Below are positions 1-7,908 of a DNA stretch of 64,000 nt, piece after piece. The position numbers were made by a program, and so were the translations under genes. Under the pieces are notes generated by a model. It was not told the origin of the DNA and ran no database searches. It was given only the letters and a program-made list of their open reading frames with translations. Each line of letters opens with the position of its first letter. Within the stretch, counting starts at the first letter, position 1. Location of the stretch: NCBI RefSeq assembly GCF_900115805.1, contig NZ_FOXU01000002.1:434001-498000 (forward strand), written 5' to 3'. The stretch is from Psychrobacillus psychrotolerans. Its GTDB lineage: Bacteria; Bacillota; Bacilli; Bacillales_A; Planococcaceae.

Positions 1-1899
1 TGCAGTACTTCCAGCTATGATCGATGTTGAAGAGTTTGGAGCAACTGCCATTAAATATCCGTTCCGTATCCCACTTTCCCCTACAATATCCCGTAATTCA
101 TTCCACTCTTTACTATCGTATTGACGATTGTCAAAATAAACTCCTGTTTGCCAATCTGACCCTTCAAATAATGGATATGCTCCTTTTTCCTTCGCAAGCT
201 CCGCAGAAGCTTTAATCGTTAAGTATGCAATTTTTTCATACAATGAATCCGCAAGCTCAACCGCTTCATCCGATTCCCAGCGAATACTCTTTAGTGCAAG
301 TAAATGATGCCATCCAAATGTCCCAAGCCCAATCCCTCTGTACCTAGAATTTGTACGTTCCGCCTGAGGAACTGGAATCATATTAAGATCAATCACATTG
401 TCGAGCATCCGAACCTGAATTTTTATAAGCTTTTCTAATACATCTGCCGGAACTGCATTTCCTAAGTTTATAGACGACAGATTACATACGACAAAATCCC
501 CTGGTTTACGACGAGTGACAATGATATCGTCTTCAATTTGAATCGACTCAAATGTAGTTGCACTTTGGTTTTGGAAAATTTCCGTACAAAGATTACTACT
601 ATAAATCATCCCTGCATGCTTGTTAGGGTTGCTGCGATTGACTTCATCGCGGTAAAACATAAACGGTACTCCTGTCTCTAGCTGAGAACGCATAATTCGC
701 TTCATCAAGTCGATAGCGGGAACAGTTTCACGAGACAAGCGATGATCGCTAACGCATTCCTCGTACTTTTGGCGGAATGATCCATCGCCACGTTTTTCAT
801 CATAAAAGTCCTCCAAAGAGTAGCCTTTAAGCTGACGGACTTCATGCGGGTCAAATAAATGCCATTCCTCTCTAGCATCGACTTTCTCCATGAATAAATC
901 GGGCAAACATACACCAGTAAAAATATCGTGCGCTCGTAGTCGTTCATCACCGTTATTTAAACGTAAATCTAAAAATGTAAATATATCTTTATGCCAAACA
1001 TCTAAATACACAGCTACTGCCCCCTGGCGTTGCCCAAGCTGATCAACACTTACTGCTGTATTATTAAGTTGTTTAATCCAAGGAAGCACACCACTGGAAG
1101 CACCAACAAAACCTCTAATAGAAGATCCACGGCTACGCACTTTGCCCATATACACACCTATACCCCCACCAAATTTGGATAGGGTTGCAACGTCCGTATT
1201 GCTATCGTAGATTCCTTGAAGGCTATCGTCTACCGTATCGATAAAGCAGCTAGAGAGCTGTCCATGAGGCTTACCTGCATTAGATAGTGTTGGTGTTGCT
1301 ACTGTCATATATAGGTTGCTCATCGCCCAATAGGATTCTTTTACTTTCTCTAAGCGATTTTCTTGCTCATCCTTCATCAGTGTCATTGCAATAATAAGCC
1401 AACGTTCCTGAGGCAGTTCGACTATTGTTTTATCAAAGTCCTTCGCTACATAGCGATCCAATAGTGTTTTTAGACCGATATAAGTAAATAAATAATCTCT
1501 TTCCTGTACGAGGATTTCAGATAGCTGCTCTAGTTCTTGTAGTGAGTATGCTTGTTTAAGACGTTTATCGTAAATACCTTTATCACTTAACAGTTGAACA
1601 TTACTAGCAAACTTTGTGTACACTGCATCCACAGTTGTGTTTCTTCTCTCAGCTACTTGTTCATACACCTGCGCTAAATGAACTCTTGCTGCTACAAAGG
1701 TCCAGTACGTTTCTTGTTCATCTAGAAAACTTAATGCTTCTAGTGACATTGACTTCGACCAAGCAGCTATTGTACCTTCCGGGTGTTTTTGCATCCATCT
1801 TTCATGGGTTTTTATAAGAGGAGCAATTTTTTCCTCCCCAAATTCTTTTGTTAGATTATGTAGGACTTCTTGTTTCGTTGTGTTTGAGATGATTGTCAT
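1..1899 (-). CDS. Class I ribonucleoside-diphosphate reductase, alpha (large) subunit, C-terminal end outside window
   Basis: Reduces ribonucleoside diphosphates to deoxyribonucleotides with a radical-generating beta subunit, which is not in view. About 633 codons are present; the stop lies beyond the window edge. Visible motifs are SSCF with Cys218, a likely partner of the redox-active active-site cysteine pair, and NLCTEI with Cys438 and Glu440, the thiyl-radical site and catalytic glutamate of class I enzymes. The glycine-rich KFGGGIGVYMG stretch also fits the family. The start ATG follows AGGAGGAATTCAA. The N-terminus does not look like Bacillus subtilis NrdE, so NrdA-like is as likely; no symbol is given. 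A cobalamin riboswitch with terminator and two NrdR boxes precede it, so expression should fall when B12 or nucleotides are sufficient. Confidence 0.93.
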   Translation of the reverse strand, partial: MTIISNTTKQEVLHNLTKEFGEEKIAPLIKTHERWMQKHPEGTIAAWSKSMSLEALSFLDEQETYWTFVAARVHLAQVYEQVAERRNTTVDAVYTKFASNVQLLSDKGIYDKRLKQAYSLQELEQLSEILVQERDYLFTYIGLKTLLDRYVAKDFDKTIVELPQERWLIIAMTLMKDEQENRLEKVKESYWAMSNLYMTVATPTLSNAGKPHGQLSSCFIDTVDDSLQGIYDSNTDVATLSKFGGGIGVYMGKVRSRGSSIRGFVGASSGVLPWIKQLNNTAVSVDQLGQRQGAVAVYLDVWHKDIFTFLDLRLNNGDERLRAHDIFTGVCLPDLFMEKVDAREEWHLFDPHEVRQLKGYSLEDFYDEKRGDGSFRQKYEECVSDHRLSRETVPAIDLMKRIMRSQLETGVPFMFYRDEVNRSNPNKHAGMIYSSNLCTEIFQNQSATTFESIQIEDDIIVTRRKPGDFVVCNLSSINLGNAVPADVLEKLIKIQVRMLDNVIDLNMIPVPQAERTNSRYRGIGLGTFGWHHLLALKSIRWESDEAVELADSLYEKIAYLTIKASAELAKEKGAYPLFEGSDWQTGVYFDNRQYDSKEWNELRDIVGESGIRNGYLMAVAPNSSTSIIAGSTA

Positions 1900-1962
1900 T
1901 TGAATTCCTCCTATTTTTTAAACGTTTATAGTTATGTGGCACTCCCCTCCAAACCACAAAAC

Positions 1963-2004
1963 AAAAAAGCGACGACACAGCCATCTTCGGCTGAGACATC
2001 GCTC
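1963..2004 (-). terminator. Riboswitch-linked intrinsic terminator in the nrd leader
   Basis: On the minus strand a 14-position stem (GCGATGTCTCAGCC with GGCTGTGTCGTCGC, two T-T mismatches) with a GAAGAT-like loop is followed by six T residues. It lies between the cobalamin aptamer and the reductase start codon, so it most likely works as the expression platform that stops transcription when B12 is bound. Confidence 0.75.
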
Positions 2005-2084
2005 AAAATTAAAAGTGTAGGATACAACAAGACATATCAATCATTCGAGATAGAGGCCTTCGCTCCCACCTCTCAACCCCCGAA

Positions 2085-2250
2085 GAAAGTGTTGCTTACC
2101 GATGAAAAGGCAGGTCTACTGGCTCGTGTTTCATCCTTCTGTTGTCCTTCCCACGATCACTCGCAGTGGCTATTCAACAGTCGTCCACACTTACAGTTGC
2201 GGGGACAGCTTCGGCATTTTACCGAATTCCCTTTTAAACCATAAAGGTAC
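2085..2250 (-). promoter_or_regulatory. Cobalamin (B12) riboswitch aptamer upstream of ribonucleotide reductase
   Basis: Minus-strand sequence carries the B12-box hallmarks in order: a CCCCGCAACTGTAAG segment, GCCACTG, GGGAAGG, and AGCCAGTAGACCTGCC, which differs by one base from the common AGCCAGGAGACCTGCC. A terminator hairpin follows before the coding region. Cobalamin riboswitches in front of class I reductases are known in organisms that also own a B12-dependent class II enzyme (for example Streptomyces nrdABS); a class II gene elsewhere in this genome is therefore inferred. Confidence 0.9.
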
Positions 2251-2266
2251 CTTTTCATCGTTAACA

Positions 2267-2314
2267 TACTATATATTGTGTTTAGTTCATTTATATAATC
2301 TAACATATTGTGTT
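2267..2314 (-). promoter_or_regulatory. Pair of NrdR boxes in the nrd promoter
   Basis: Two matches to the NrdR box consensus (acaCwAtATaTwGTgt) lie in the same orientation on the minus strand: ACACAATATATAGTA and ACACAATATGTTAGA. Their CACAA cores are 32 bp apart, three helical turns, which is the standard arrangement for cooperative binding by the NrdR repressor. They sit just upstream of the riboswitch and bracket an AT-rich probable -10 (TAGATT or TATATAA). Confidence 0.8.
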
Positions 2315-2377
2315 TAACTGAGCAACTCCTAATTCAAGCTGTCAATTCTCTAGGGGAACTAATACATCAAGTGATTC

Positions 2378-2400
2378 AGTGATTTTTAGCTAAAATCACT
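2378..2400. terminator. Inverted repeat, possible terminator after the YflT-like gene
   Basis: Nine-bp perfect stem AGTGATTTT/AAAATCACT around a TAGCT loop between the YflT-like gene and the nrd promoter. There is no strong T tract on either side, so termination is only suggested by position. Confidence 0.4.
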
Positions 2401-2445
2401 TGATATTATTTTTGCAAACATTACATTTGACCATTCAATCGACCC

Positions 2446-2883
2446 TCACTCTTTAGGGTGAAGAAATACCAGGATTTTACCATCCTGCGCTTCATTCGAA
2501 TAGAGTTCAGCTTCATTATCTGGAACTCCAATTTCCATAAGAGCATGTTTTAATCCTCCAGAACCAGAGTTGGCTCCTACTACTGCTCCGCCAATTGTTG
2601 TAATAATTGGACCTGCAGCCAACACAGCACCAAACCCTGGGATTAATATAGTGGATAACCCTGCTATCACCCCTGCTATTCCAATTGCTCCTCCAGTTAC
2701 AGCTCCAACAATTGCTCCATCCTTTGTGGAGGGTTTTAATTCTTGTGTGATTTCAGATGTTTCATTTATATTTTTAGCAATAACTGAAATTTCTTCGGTT
2801 GTATAGCCCTTCGCTTTTAAATCTTCCACAACTTCAGCCGCTTGTTGTTCATTTTCGTATACGCCAACAATATGATTCTTCAT
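2446..2883 (-). CDS. YflT-type general stress protein (heat-induced stress protein family)
   Basis: 145 residues. The N-terminal 50 or so residues (MKNHIVGVYENEQQAAEVVE onward) match the YflT/general stress protein 17M fold, with the ISVIAKN strand. A long glycine- and alanine-rich hydrophobic stretch follows (residues about 60-105), which probably forms paired membrane helices or a glycine-zipper. The C-terminal part resumes the soluble fold. These proteins are sigma-B general stress genes in Bacillus; the exact activity is unknown. AGGAGGTAATTTTT precedes the ATG. A sigma-B-like promoter is visible upstream, which supports the assignment. It appears monocistronic. Confidence 0.8.
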   Translation of the reverse strand: MKNHIVGVYENEQQAAEVVEDLKAKGYTTEEISVIAKNINETSEITQELKPSTKDGAIVGAVTGGAIGIAGVIAGLSTILIPGFGAVLAAGPIITTIGGAVVGANSGSGGLKHALMEIGVPDNEAELYSNEAQDGKILVFLHPKE

Positions 2884-2920
2884 TAAAAATTACCTCCTGA
2901 TTGCTTTTCCTATGTATTCT

Positions 2921-2946
2921 TTACCCGTTCTTTAGTTCTTCTAGAC
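2921..2946 (-). promoter_or_regulatory. Sigma-B-like promoter for the YflT-type gene
   Basis: GTCTAG, 14-bp spacer, GGGTAA on the minus strand, about 38 bp before the start codon. The sigma-B consensus is GTTTAA-N12..15-GGGTAT, so the -35 matches 4 of 6 and the -10 5 of 6. Family knowledge (YflT-like genes are general-stress genes) raises the likelihood. Confidence 0.45.
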
Positions 2947-3130
2947 ACCTACAAGCTTCAATCTTTATATAATTTAAGTGAGCACGTTCACAATCTTTTA
3001 TTTCAACATAAATATCCAGTAGTAGGGACAATCATTATCCAATATTGATCCTTTTCCCTTAACAAATTCTTTCTTTTAAAGAGAGACGCGCTTTTCTTAT
3101 TTCACTAAGTAGTCCATATCAAATCCACTC
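2947..3130. other. Intergenic stretch without a recognised gene
   Basis: AT-rich spacer between the stress-protein promoter and the uppP terminator. No ORF with a ribosome binding site, no clear hairpin and no repeat was seen in it. Confidence 0.5.
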
Positions 3131-3162
3131 AAAAAAAGCACTGCCAGAGGCAATGCTTTTTC
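3131..3162 (-). terminator. Intrinsic terminator after uppP (bidirectional)
   Basis: Stem AGCATTGCC/GGCAGTGCT with a TCT loop, followed on the minus strand by seven T residues. On the plus strand five T residues also follow, so it can work both ways. Confidence 0.8.
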
Positions 3163-3213
3163 CCTATTGTTTTGTCCCACTCACGAACTACTTAATAAAA
3201 TTCGCCAACTTAT

Positions 3214-4041
3214 TTAAAGAAATACGATAACTGCAAGAACCACTGCTAAAATAATGCGATAAATTGCGAACGGCATTAATTTAACGCGTGAGATTAATTT
3301 CAAGAAGAACTTAATAGAAATAAGTGCAAAAACAAATGCACTAATAAATCCTACTATATAAAAACTCAAGTGGTTCATATCAATATCTTCCCAGTTTTTC
3401 AAAACAGATATCAAACTTGCTCCAGCCATAATCGGAACAGCCATGATGAATGTGAAGTCTGCTGCTGTTTTATGATTCATTCCGAATAATACACCACCAG
3501 AAATGGTAGCACCTGAACGTGAGAACCCCGGCCATAACGAAAGACATTGTACTAAACCTACTTTGAAAGCTTGTGCATATGTAATTTGATCTAGACTTAC
3601 GATAGAAGGATTTTTTGGTCCAAATTTATCAGCAATAATCATTAAAATAGAACCTGCTATAAGACTAAATATTACGGTTTCTACACCAAATAAATTCTTA
3701 TCGATAAAATCTTCTAATAGAACTCCCAATACTCCCGCTGGAATAATCCCAACAATAACATGAAGCAAGTTGAACTGTTTACTCGATTCTTCTGTATCAA
3801 TTTTATACAAGCCGACTAAACTGAATAATCGCTTCCACATCACTACTACTACTGCTAAAATAGAACCCAATTGAACAACAATTTTAAATGTATTAGCAGA
3901 ATATTTCCCTAAAAAATCTTCCGTCTTCAACCACATATCATCGACAATAATCATATGTCCCGTAGACGATACCGGTGCAAACTCTGTCATTCCTTCTACA
4001 AATCCAAGTATAAGTGCTTTTAATAACTCTAAAATTTCCAT
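3214..4041 (-). CDS. uppP: Undecaprenyl-diphosphatase UppP (BacA)
   Basis: 275-residue polytopic membrane enzyme that dephosphorylates undecaprenyl diphosphate outside the cell, recycling the lipid carrier for peptidoglycan; extra copies give bacitracin resistance. Both family signatures are visible: EGMTEFAPVSSTGH at residues 16-29 (usual EG.TEFLPVSSTGH, here Leu to Ala) and PGFSRSGATISGG in the second half. Length is normal. AAGGAGATTTT precedes the ATG. It is the last gene of a three-gene minus-strand operon after a metallophosphoesterase and a DedA protein, the latter a family now linked to undecaprenyl phosphate flipping, so the grouping makes functional sense. Confidence 0.95.
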   Translation of the reverse strand: MEILELLKALILGFVEGMTEFAPVSSTGHMIIVDDMWLKTEDFLGKYSANTFKIVVQLGSILAVVVVMWKRLFSLVGLYKIDTEESSKQFNLLHVIVGIIPAGVLGVLLEDFIDKNLFGVETVIFSLIAGSILMIIADKFGPKNPSIVSLDQITYAQAFKVGLVQCLSLWPGFSRSGATISGGVLFGMNHKTAADFTFIMAVPIMAGASLISVLKNWEDIDMNHLSFYIVGFISAFVFALISIKFFLKLISRVKLMPFAIYRIILAVVLAVIVFL

Positions 4042-4050
4042 AAAATCTCC

Positions 4051-4653
4051 TTAATCTCGTTTTTTAAAGTACCAAATCAGAAATGCAATACCACAAATAG
4101 CTATAATGGTATATACAATATTGGAGTAAATATCCATATATCCAACAATTTCATCCCAGTTATCTCCAACCGCCGCTCCTACCGAGACTAATACTGTATT
4201 CCATATTAACGTTCCAAGTGTCGTAAATAGAAGAAATAATCCAAACTTCATATTCGACATCCCTGCAGGAATTGAAATAAGGCTTCTCACCAGTGGTATT
4301 AATCTTCCGAAAAAGACTGCCCAGACTCCATATTTATCAAACCAAGCGTCGGCTTTATGAATATCCTTAATCGTTAATCGTAGGAACTTACCATACTTCC
4401 CAACAATTTTCTCCAACCGCTCCACATCTAAAAGTAACCCGATACCATACAAGATAGTCGCACCAATGACAGAACCGGCCGTGGAAGCAATAATAATACC
4501 AAGCTTCGTCATGCTAGTCATCGTTGTCATATATCCTCCCAAGGTTAAAATCACTTCAGAAGGAATTGGCGGGAAAATATTTTCTGCTAAAATTAATAAA
4601 AATACTCCTAGATAACCAAACTGATTCATCCAGTCTGTAATCCATGCTTCCAT
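4051..4653 (-). CDS. DedA family membrane protein
   Basis: 200 residues. It shows the DedA/VTT domain: ENIFPPIPSEVIL near residues 24-36, the FGRLIPLVRSLISIPAGMS re-entrant segment around residue 115, and further hydrophobic helices. DedA proteins support proton-motive force and antibiotic tolerance; members have been shown to translocate undecaprenyl phosphate or phosphatidylethanolamine. Its start overlaps the upstream stop as TAATG, implying translational coupling, and uppP follows after 9 bp. A role in lipid-carrier recycling is inferred from this context, but the substrate cannot be read from sequence. Confidence 0.9.
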   Translation of the reverse strand: MEAWITDWMNQFGYLGVFLLILAENIFPPIPSEVILTLGGYMTTMTSMTKLGIIIASTAGSVIGATILYGIGLLLDVERLEKIVGKYGKFLRLTIKDIHKADAWFDKYGVWAVFFGRLIPLVRSLISIPAGMSNMKFGLFLLFTTLGTLIWNTVLVSVGAAVGDNWDEIVGYMDIYSNIVYTIIAICGIAFLIWYFKKRD

Positions 4654-5741
4654 TATACTTCCACATCCTCTAACTTAATGTTTATTGACCATAGCTCTGA
4701 TTGACTACCTAACCTTATAGGTGGTCCCCAAAAACCAAATCCAGAAGATACAATTGCATGTAAACTTCCCTTTTGCCTATACCCATAATCTAATTCAAAA
4801 ATCCTTCTTGTAAATAAATGATTGGGCCACATTTGCCCAAGATGTGTATGACCGGACACATGAAAATCTACTTTTTCGTTCTCAGGTATTAATAAATTAG
4901 ACGGTGTATGGTCCATTACAAACCATGGTAAATCCTTTTCTTCCGGAGCTAACTCAGATAATTGCTTTCTGTTTTTGTTCGTTATGTCTTCACGACCCGT
5001 CAAATAGAACGAATCTGCTACTAAAATAGTTTCATCTAATAACATGTGAACGTTGGATGCTTCCATCTCTTCTATTAATAGAGGAATTTTCTTTCCATAA
5101 TATTCATGGTTTCCAAGCACCCCGTATATACCATACGTAGATTGTAGCTGTTTCATAACTTCGGACATACCTTTTTCCACAAACCAAATTGGATCATCAT
5201 CGACTAAATCTCCTGCTAACAACACTAAATCTGGCTTCTGAGCATTTGCTTTTTTCACAAAGCGAGTTAAATGTGCCTTATTGGATAATAAACCAAGGTG
5301 GAAATCAGATGCAACTACTACTTTAATAGAATCTGGTTTAGAGCCCTTTTTCGGCATTACGATAGAAAGCTCACGAACTACCGGTGTGTATGCGTTATAC
5401 GTGCCAAATATTAAAACAAAGAGGAAAATCCCACAAACTAACCATCCTATTAAATTTAGATGTGTTGGGAAAATCCACAAAAGTATGGTCGCAATTGGGA
5501 AAAGAATAATCCCATACTGCATGACAATAAACCAGTAGGACCCTATTATACTAAAGAGTCGCAGCTTATGACTGATTCTCCCAATGAAAAATCCAAAAGC
5601 AAGTATTCCCCAGACAAAACTAAATAACCAAGTATTTATAGGAAGATAAAGATCTAACCACTTGGCAACTCCCCAGCCAAAGTAAAATACGATTGCAGAA
5701 TATAAGAGGATTACTACTGCTGCTCCAGCGATTCTTTTCAT
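4653..5741 (-). CDS. Membrane-anchored calcineurin-like metallophosphoesterase (YkuE/YaeI type)
   Basis: 362 residues. The first 115 or so hold about four transmembrane helices, then a calcineurin-like phosphoesterase domain. All metal ligands are visible: D146 and H148 (ASDFHLG), D178 (AGDLVD), N211-H212 (GNHEYYG), H278, and H298/H300 (SGHTHLG). Related YkuE and YaeI enzymes act on membrane-associated substrates such as UDP-diacylglucosamine or other phospho-lipids; the substrate here is not known. It heads the operon with DedA and UppP, TAATG-coupled to the former. The start ATG follows TTGGAGAAATGATAC. Divergent from the lia-like operon. Confidence 0.88.
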   Translation of the reverse strand: MKRIAGAAVVILLYSAIVFYFGWGVAKWLDLYLPINTWLFSFVWGILAFGFFIGRISHKLRLFSIIGSYWFIVMQYGIILFPIATILLWIFPTHLNLIGWLVCGIFLFVLIFGTYNAYTPVVRELSIVMPKKGSKPDSIKVVVASDFHLGLLSNKAHLTRFVKKANAQKPDLVLLAGDLVDDDPIWFVEKGMSEVMKQLQSTYGIYGVLGNHEYYGKKIPLLIEEMEASNVHMLLDETILVADSFYLTGREDITNKNRKQLSELAPEEKDLPWFVMDHTPSNLLIPENEKVDFHVSGHTHLGQMWPNHLFTRRIFELDYGYRQKGSLHAIVSSGFGFWGPPIRLGSQSELWSINIKLEDVEV

Positions 5742-5834
5742 GTATCATTTCTCCAATGTATGTATTTTTCACTTAACAAAGTATCGGATAACGAGTAGAT
5801 TCCTGACTACTTTTTCATAAGTATAGCAGAAAAT

Positions 5835-5860
5835 GTCTTAGTACCCCTAAGGCTCAAGAC
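5835..5860. promoter_or_regulatory. Imperfect dyad upstream of the lia-like operon
   Basis: GTCTT...AAGAC arms flank a CCTAAGG core about 85 bp before the liaI-like start. LiaR-type regulators bind dyads at this sort of distance; whether this is the LiaR box is inference only. Confidence 0.3.
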
Positions 5861-5945
5861 CGATAAGAAAATCAATTCTAAGCCCGTTTGGATTCATTTC
5901 TAATATTGGTAAGCTTGTAATACAAACGAGAGGAGGAACAAATAT

Positions 5946-6302
5946 ATGAAAAAAAGATTTGGTTTATTAACACTAGGAATTATTGCAGGGATTGTAGCAT
6001 TAGCTAACTTAGGTTCGCTCTTAGCTCTTGGGGTCTCCGCAGCAATCGTTTTTGCAGGGGTACATTTTTACTTAAAGAGTGATTCAACCTTCTTGAAAAT
6101 CTTTTGGGCAAGCGTAGGAATCCTTGGTTTAATCAGTGCCGTTGTAAACGTGCCTGGATTCTTCGGTATCTTAGCAATTCTAGCGGTTTGGTATGTAGTG
6201 AAGAAATGGAACAACGAAGAGGTAAATTTTTCATCTTCAATCGTTAAAACAGATGACCCATTTGTAAACTTTGAAAAACAATGGAACGAGCTTTCAAAAT
6301 AA
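5946..6302 (+). CDS. liaI: LiaI-like small membrane protein (lmo0954 type)
   Basis: 118 residues with three or four hydrophobic helices in the first 80 residues and a charged cytoplasmic tail (VKKWNNEE onward). In Bacillus, LiaI is the membrane anchor that recruits the PspA-like LiaH to the envelope under cell-wall antibiotic stress. The sequence itself mainly shows membrane topology; the name comes from its place directly in front of a PspA/LiaH gene (13 bp between them) and a liaFSR set. GAGAGGAGGAACAAATAT precedes the ATG. First gene of the operon. Confidence 0.7.
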   Translation: MKKRFGLLTLGIIAGIVALANLGSLLALGVSAAIVFAGVHFYLKSDSTFLKIFWASVGILGLISAVVNVPGFFGILAILAVWYVVKKWNNEEVNFSSSIVKTDDPFVNFEKQWNELSK

Positions 6303-6315
6303 GGAGGAAATGAAA

Positions 6316-6954
6316 ATGACATCACTATTAAACAGACTAAAATACTCAATAGAAGCAGACTTACACAAGCTTTTTGACAAAAAAGAAGAAAAAAATCCGA
6401 TTGCAATGCTTAACCAATATATTAGGGAAGCAGAGAAACAAACAGAACAAACTGGTAAATGGTTAGAGCGTCAAGGAAACTTAAAGCAAGAACTTGAAAA
6501 AGAATTAGTGGAAACGATGCAGATGGTTGAAAAACGTAAAAACCAAGTAAATCTAGCAACTGCAAGTGGTGAGGAAGACTTAGCTGCTTTCGCCTTAGCT
6601 GAAGTAACAGCTTACGAAGAACGTGCCATTGTACTGCAGAACAGTATTCACCAAACAACGGAAGAGCTTTTCGGTTTAGAACGTAAATACGAAGAGATGA
6701 AACATAAAATTAAAGACATGAAAGTTCGCCAATTACAATTGATGGGAAAAGAAAATGTAACTCGTGCACACCATCAAATGGATCGAATTCTACAACCTGA
6801 ACAAAAAGAAAAGAATTTCGGTACTTTCGAAGACATGGAACAGTACATCGAACGTCTGGGCCAAAAGATTGAAAAAGAGCATGAAGTCACTTCGATGGAA
6901 CAGCGTTTACAAATGTTAGAAAAAAATGCACAAACTAAAGAAGAAATTGTGTAA
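6316..6954 (+). CDS. liaH: PspA/IM30 family protein, LiaH-like
   Basis: 212 residues, almost entirely helical and highly charged, with the PspA/IM30 layout: an amphipathic N-terminal helix (SLLNRLKYSIEADLHKLFDK) and long coiled coil from about residue 25 to 200, including NPIAMLNQYIREAE. PspA/LiaH proteins form ESCRT-III-like oligomers that stabilise damaged membranes. An ATG two codons upstream exists, but AAGGAGG lies only 2 bp from it and 8 bp from the chosen start, which decides for this one. Follows liaI directly. Relative expression to liaFSR is probably set by the hairpins after it. Confidence 0.88.
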   Translation: MTSLLNRLKYSIEADLHKLFDKKEEKNPIAMLNQYIREAEKQTEQTGKWLERQGNLKQELEKELVETMQMVEKRKNQVNLATASGEEDLAAFALAEVTAYEERAIVLQNSIHQTTEELFGLERKYEEMKHKIKDMKVRQLQLMGKENVTRAHHQMDRILQPEQKEKNFGTFEDMEQYIERLGQKIEKEHEVTSMEQRLQMLEKNAQTKEEIV

Positions 6955-6962
6955 ACTATAAG

Positions 6963-7078
6963 AAAGGCGCAAGACGCCGCTTTGCTGCGAAAAGCACTGG
7001 AAGACTTGAAGTAAAGGCGCCCTTTGCCTTTTCAGCAAGTCTGAAGTGATCGAGCAGTTGGCGTCTGGAGCTAGACAA
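6963..7078. repeat. Dispersed structured intergenic repeat (GGCGC...GGAGCTAGACA type)
   Basis: An intergenic block between liaH and liaF with nested complementary arms: AAGACGCC with GGCGTCTGG at the ends, AGACTTG with CAAGTCT inside, and AAGGC with GCCTT in the centre. From memory, many Bacillaceae genomes carry intergenic elements that begin with a GCGCAAG..GCC motif and end in GGCGCTGGAGCTAGACA; this copy ends in GGCGTCTGGAGCTAGACA. No ORF in it. Function is unknown. Confidence 0.6.
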
Positions 7079-7103
7079 ATAGAAAAGCGTAGAACATATT
7101 AAA

Positions 7104-7169
7104 GAGGAGGAGGCACTCGCCTTCTCCTTTATCCAGGTTCATCTAGCCATTAGCGGAACCCGCTGATGG
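7104..7169 (+). promoter_or_regulatory. Hairpins between liaH and liaF, possible attenuator or processing site
   Basis: Two consecutive stems: GGAGGAGGC/GCCTTCTCC with an ACTC loop followed by a weak TTTAT tail, then CCATTAGCGG/CCGCTGATGG with an AAC loop. In Bacillus subtilis liaIH are made in far larger amounts than liaGFSR; hairpins at this spot would suit partial termination or mRNA stabilisation. No direct proof in the sequence. Confidence 0.45.
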
Positions 7170-7206
7170 AATTTTCACCTAATGCGAAGAAGGAGGAATA
7201 CTCATT

Positions 7207-7908
7207 ATGAAAGAAAACCAAACGAACAAGTTAGCTTTTATACTCATTTGTTTTGTTTTCCTTATGTTCATAGAGGCTACAATTTTCGGGAATGGCAGTA
7301 TTGTATTAGTTCTTCTTGGCATCGGGATGATGTATTTTAGCTTGCGAAAACGTACCCGCTTTTTATTTTGGACTGGATTTATTCTTTTGATTATAGCGAT
7401 TTTTTCTATGTGGAGTTTGCGACTTCTACTTCTCGCTATAATGGGGTACATCCTGTATAAACTCTGGAAAAATGAACCTATTCAACATATGGTCCGACCA
7501 TTTGACACAGTATATAAAGAAACTCCAAATAGTATTATACAGAATAAGTTATTCTCTTCTCAAACAACTCCCTTTAATGCTTACGAGTGGCAAGATGTCC
7601 ATGTGCAAAGCTTTTATGGAGAACAAGTGATTGATGTAACACAAACAGTATTGCCAAAAGGCCTATCTTTTGTTTCCGTTCGCCAGTCCCTTGGAAAGGT
7701 GACCATCTATGTACCATACGAAATTCCAGTAAGACTACATTTTGCAACGATAATCGGAGAGGCGGACATCTTTGGTCGTGGCGTTCAACGTCTATGGAAC
7801 CAATCTGTTCTAGTGAAAGATGGTTATTTAGACGACGTTCTGTATGCTTCAGAGCTAGTCATTACTGTATCCACATGGATTGGGGATATTGAGGTGATCC
7901 GCAAATGA
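7207..7908 (+). CDS. liaF: LiaF-like membrane regulator of the envelope-stress system
   Basis: 233 residues: about four membrane helices in the first 95 residues, then a soluble C-terminal domain (about 120-233) of the cell-wall-active antibiotics response (DUF2154) type, rich in beta strands. LiaF holds the LiaS kinase inactive without stress; it is the signature accessory protein of this three-component system. GAAGGAGGAATACTCATT precedes the ATG. Its 3' end overlaps the liaS start by 4 bp (ATGA), so the two are probably translated in a fixed ratio. Confidence 0.88.
   Translation: MKENQTNKLAFILICFVFLMFIEATIFGNGSIVLVLLGIGMMYFSLRKRTRFLFWTGFILLIIAIFSMWSLRLLLLAIMGYILYKLWKNEPIQHMVRPFDTVYKETPNSIIQNKLFSSQTTPFNAYEWQDVHVQSFYGEQVIDVTQTVLPKGLSFVSVRQSLGKVTIYVPYEIPVRLHFATIIGEADIFGRGVQRLWNQSVLVKDGYLDDVLYASELVITVSTWIGDIEVIRK

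Noticed and set aside
1900-2317. Overlapping plus-strand ORFs upstream of the reductase gene
   Set aside because: They lie on the complement of the cobalamin riboswitch, terminator and NrdR boxes; no ribosome binding site, and composition follows the RNA structure.
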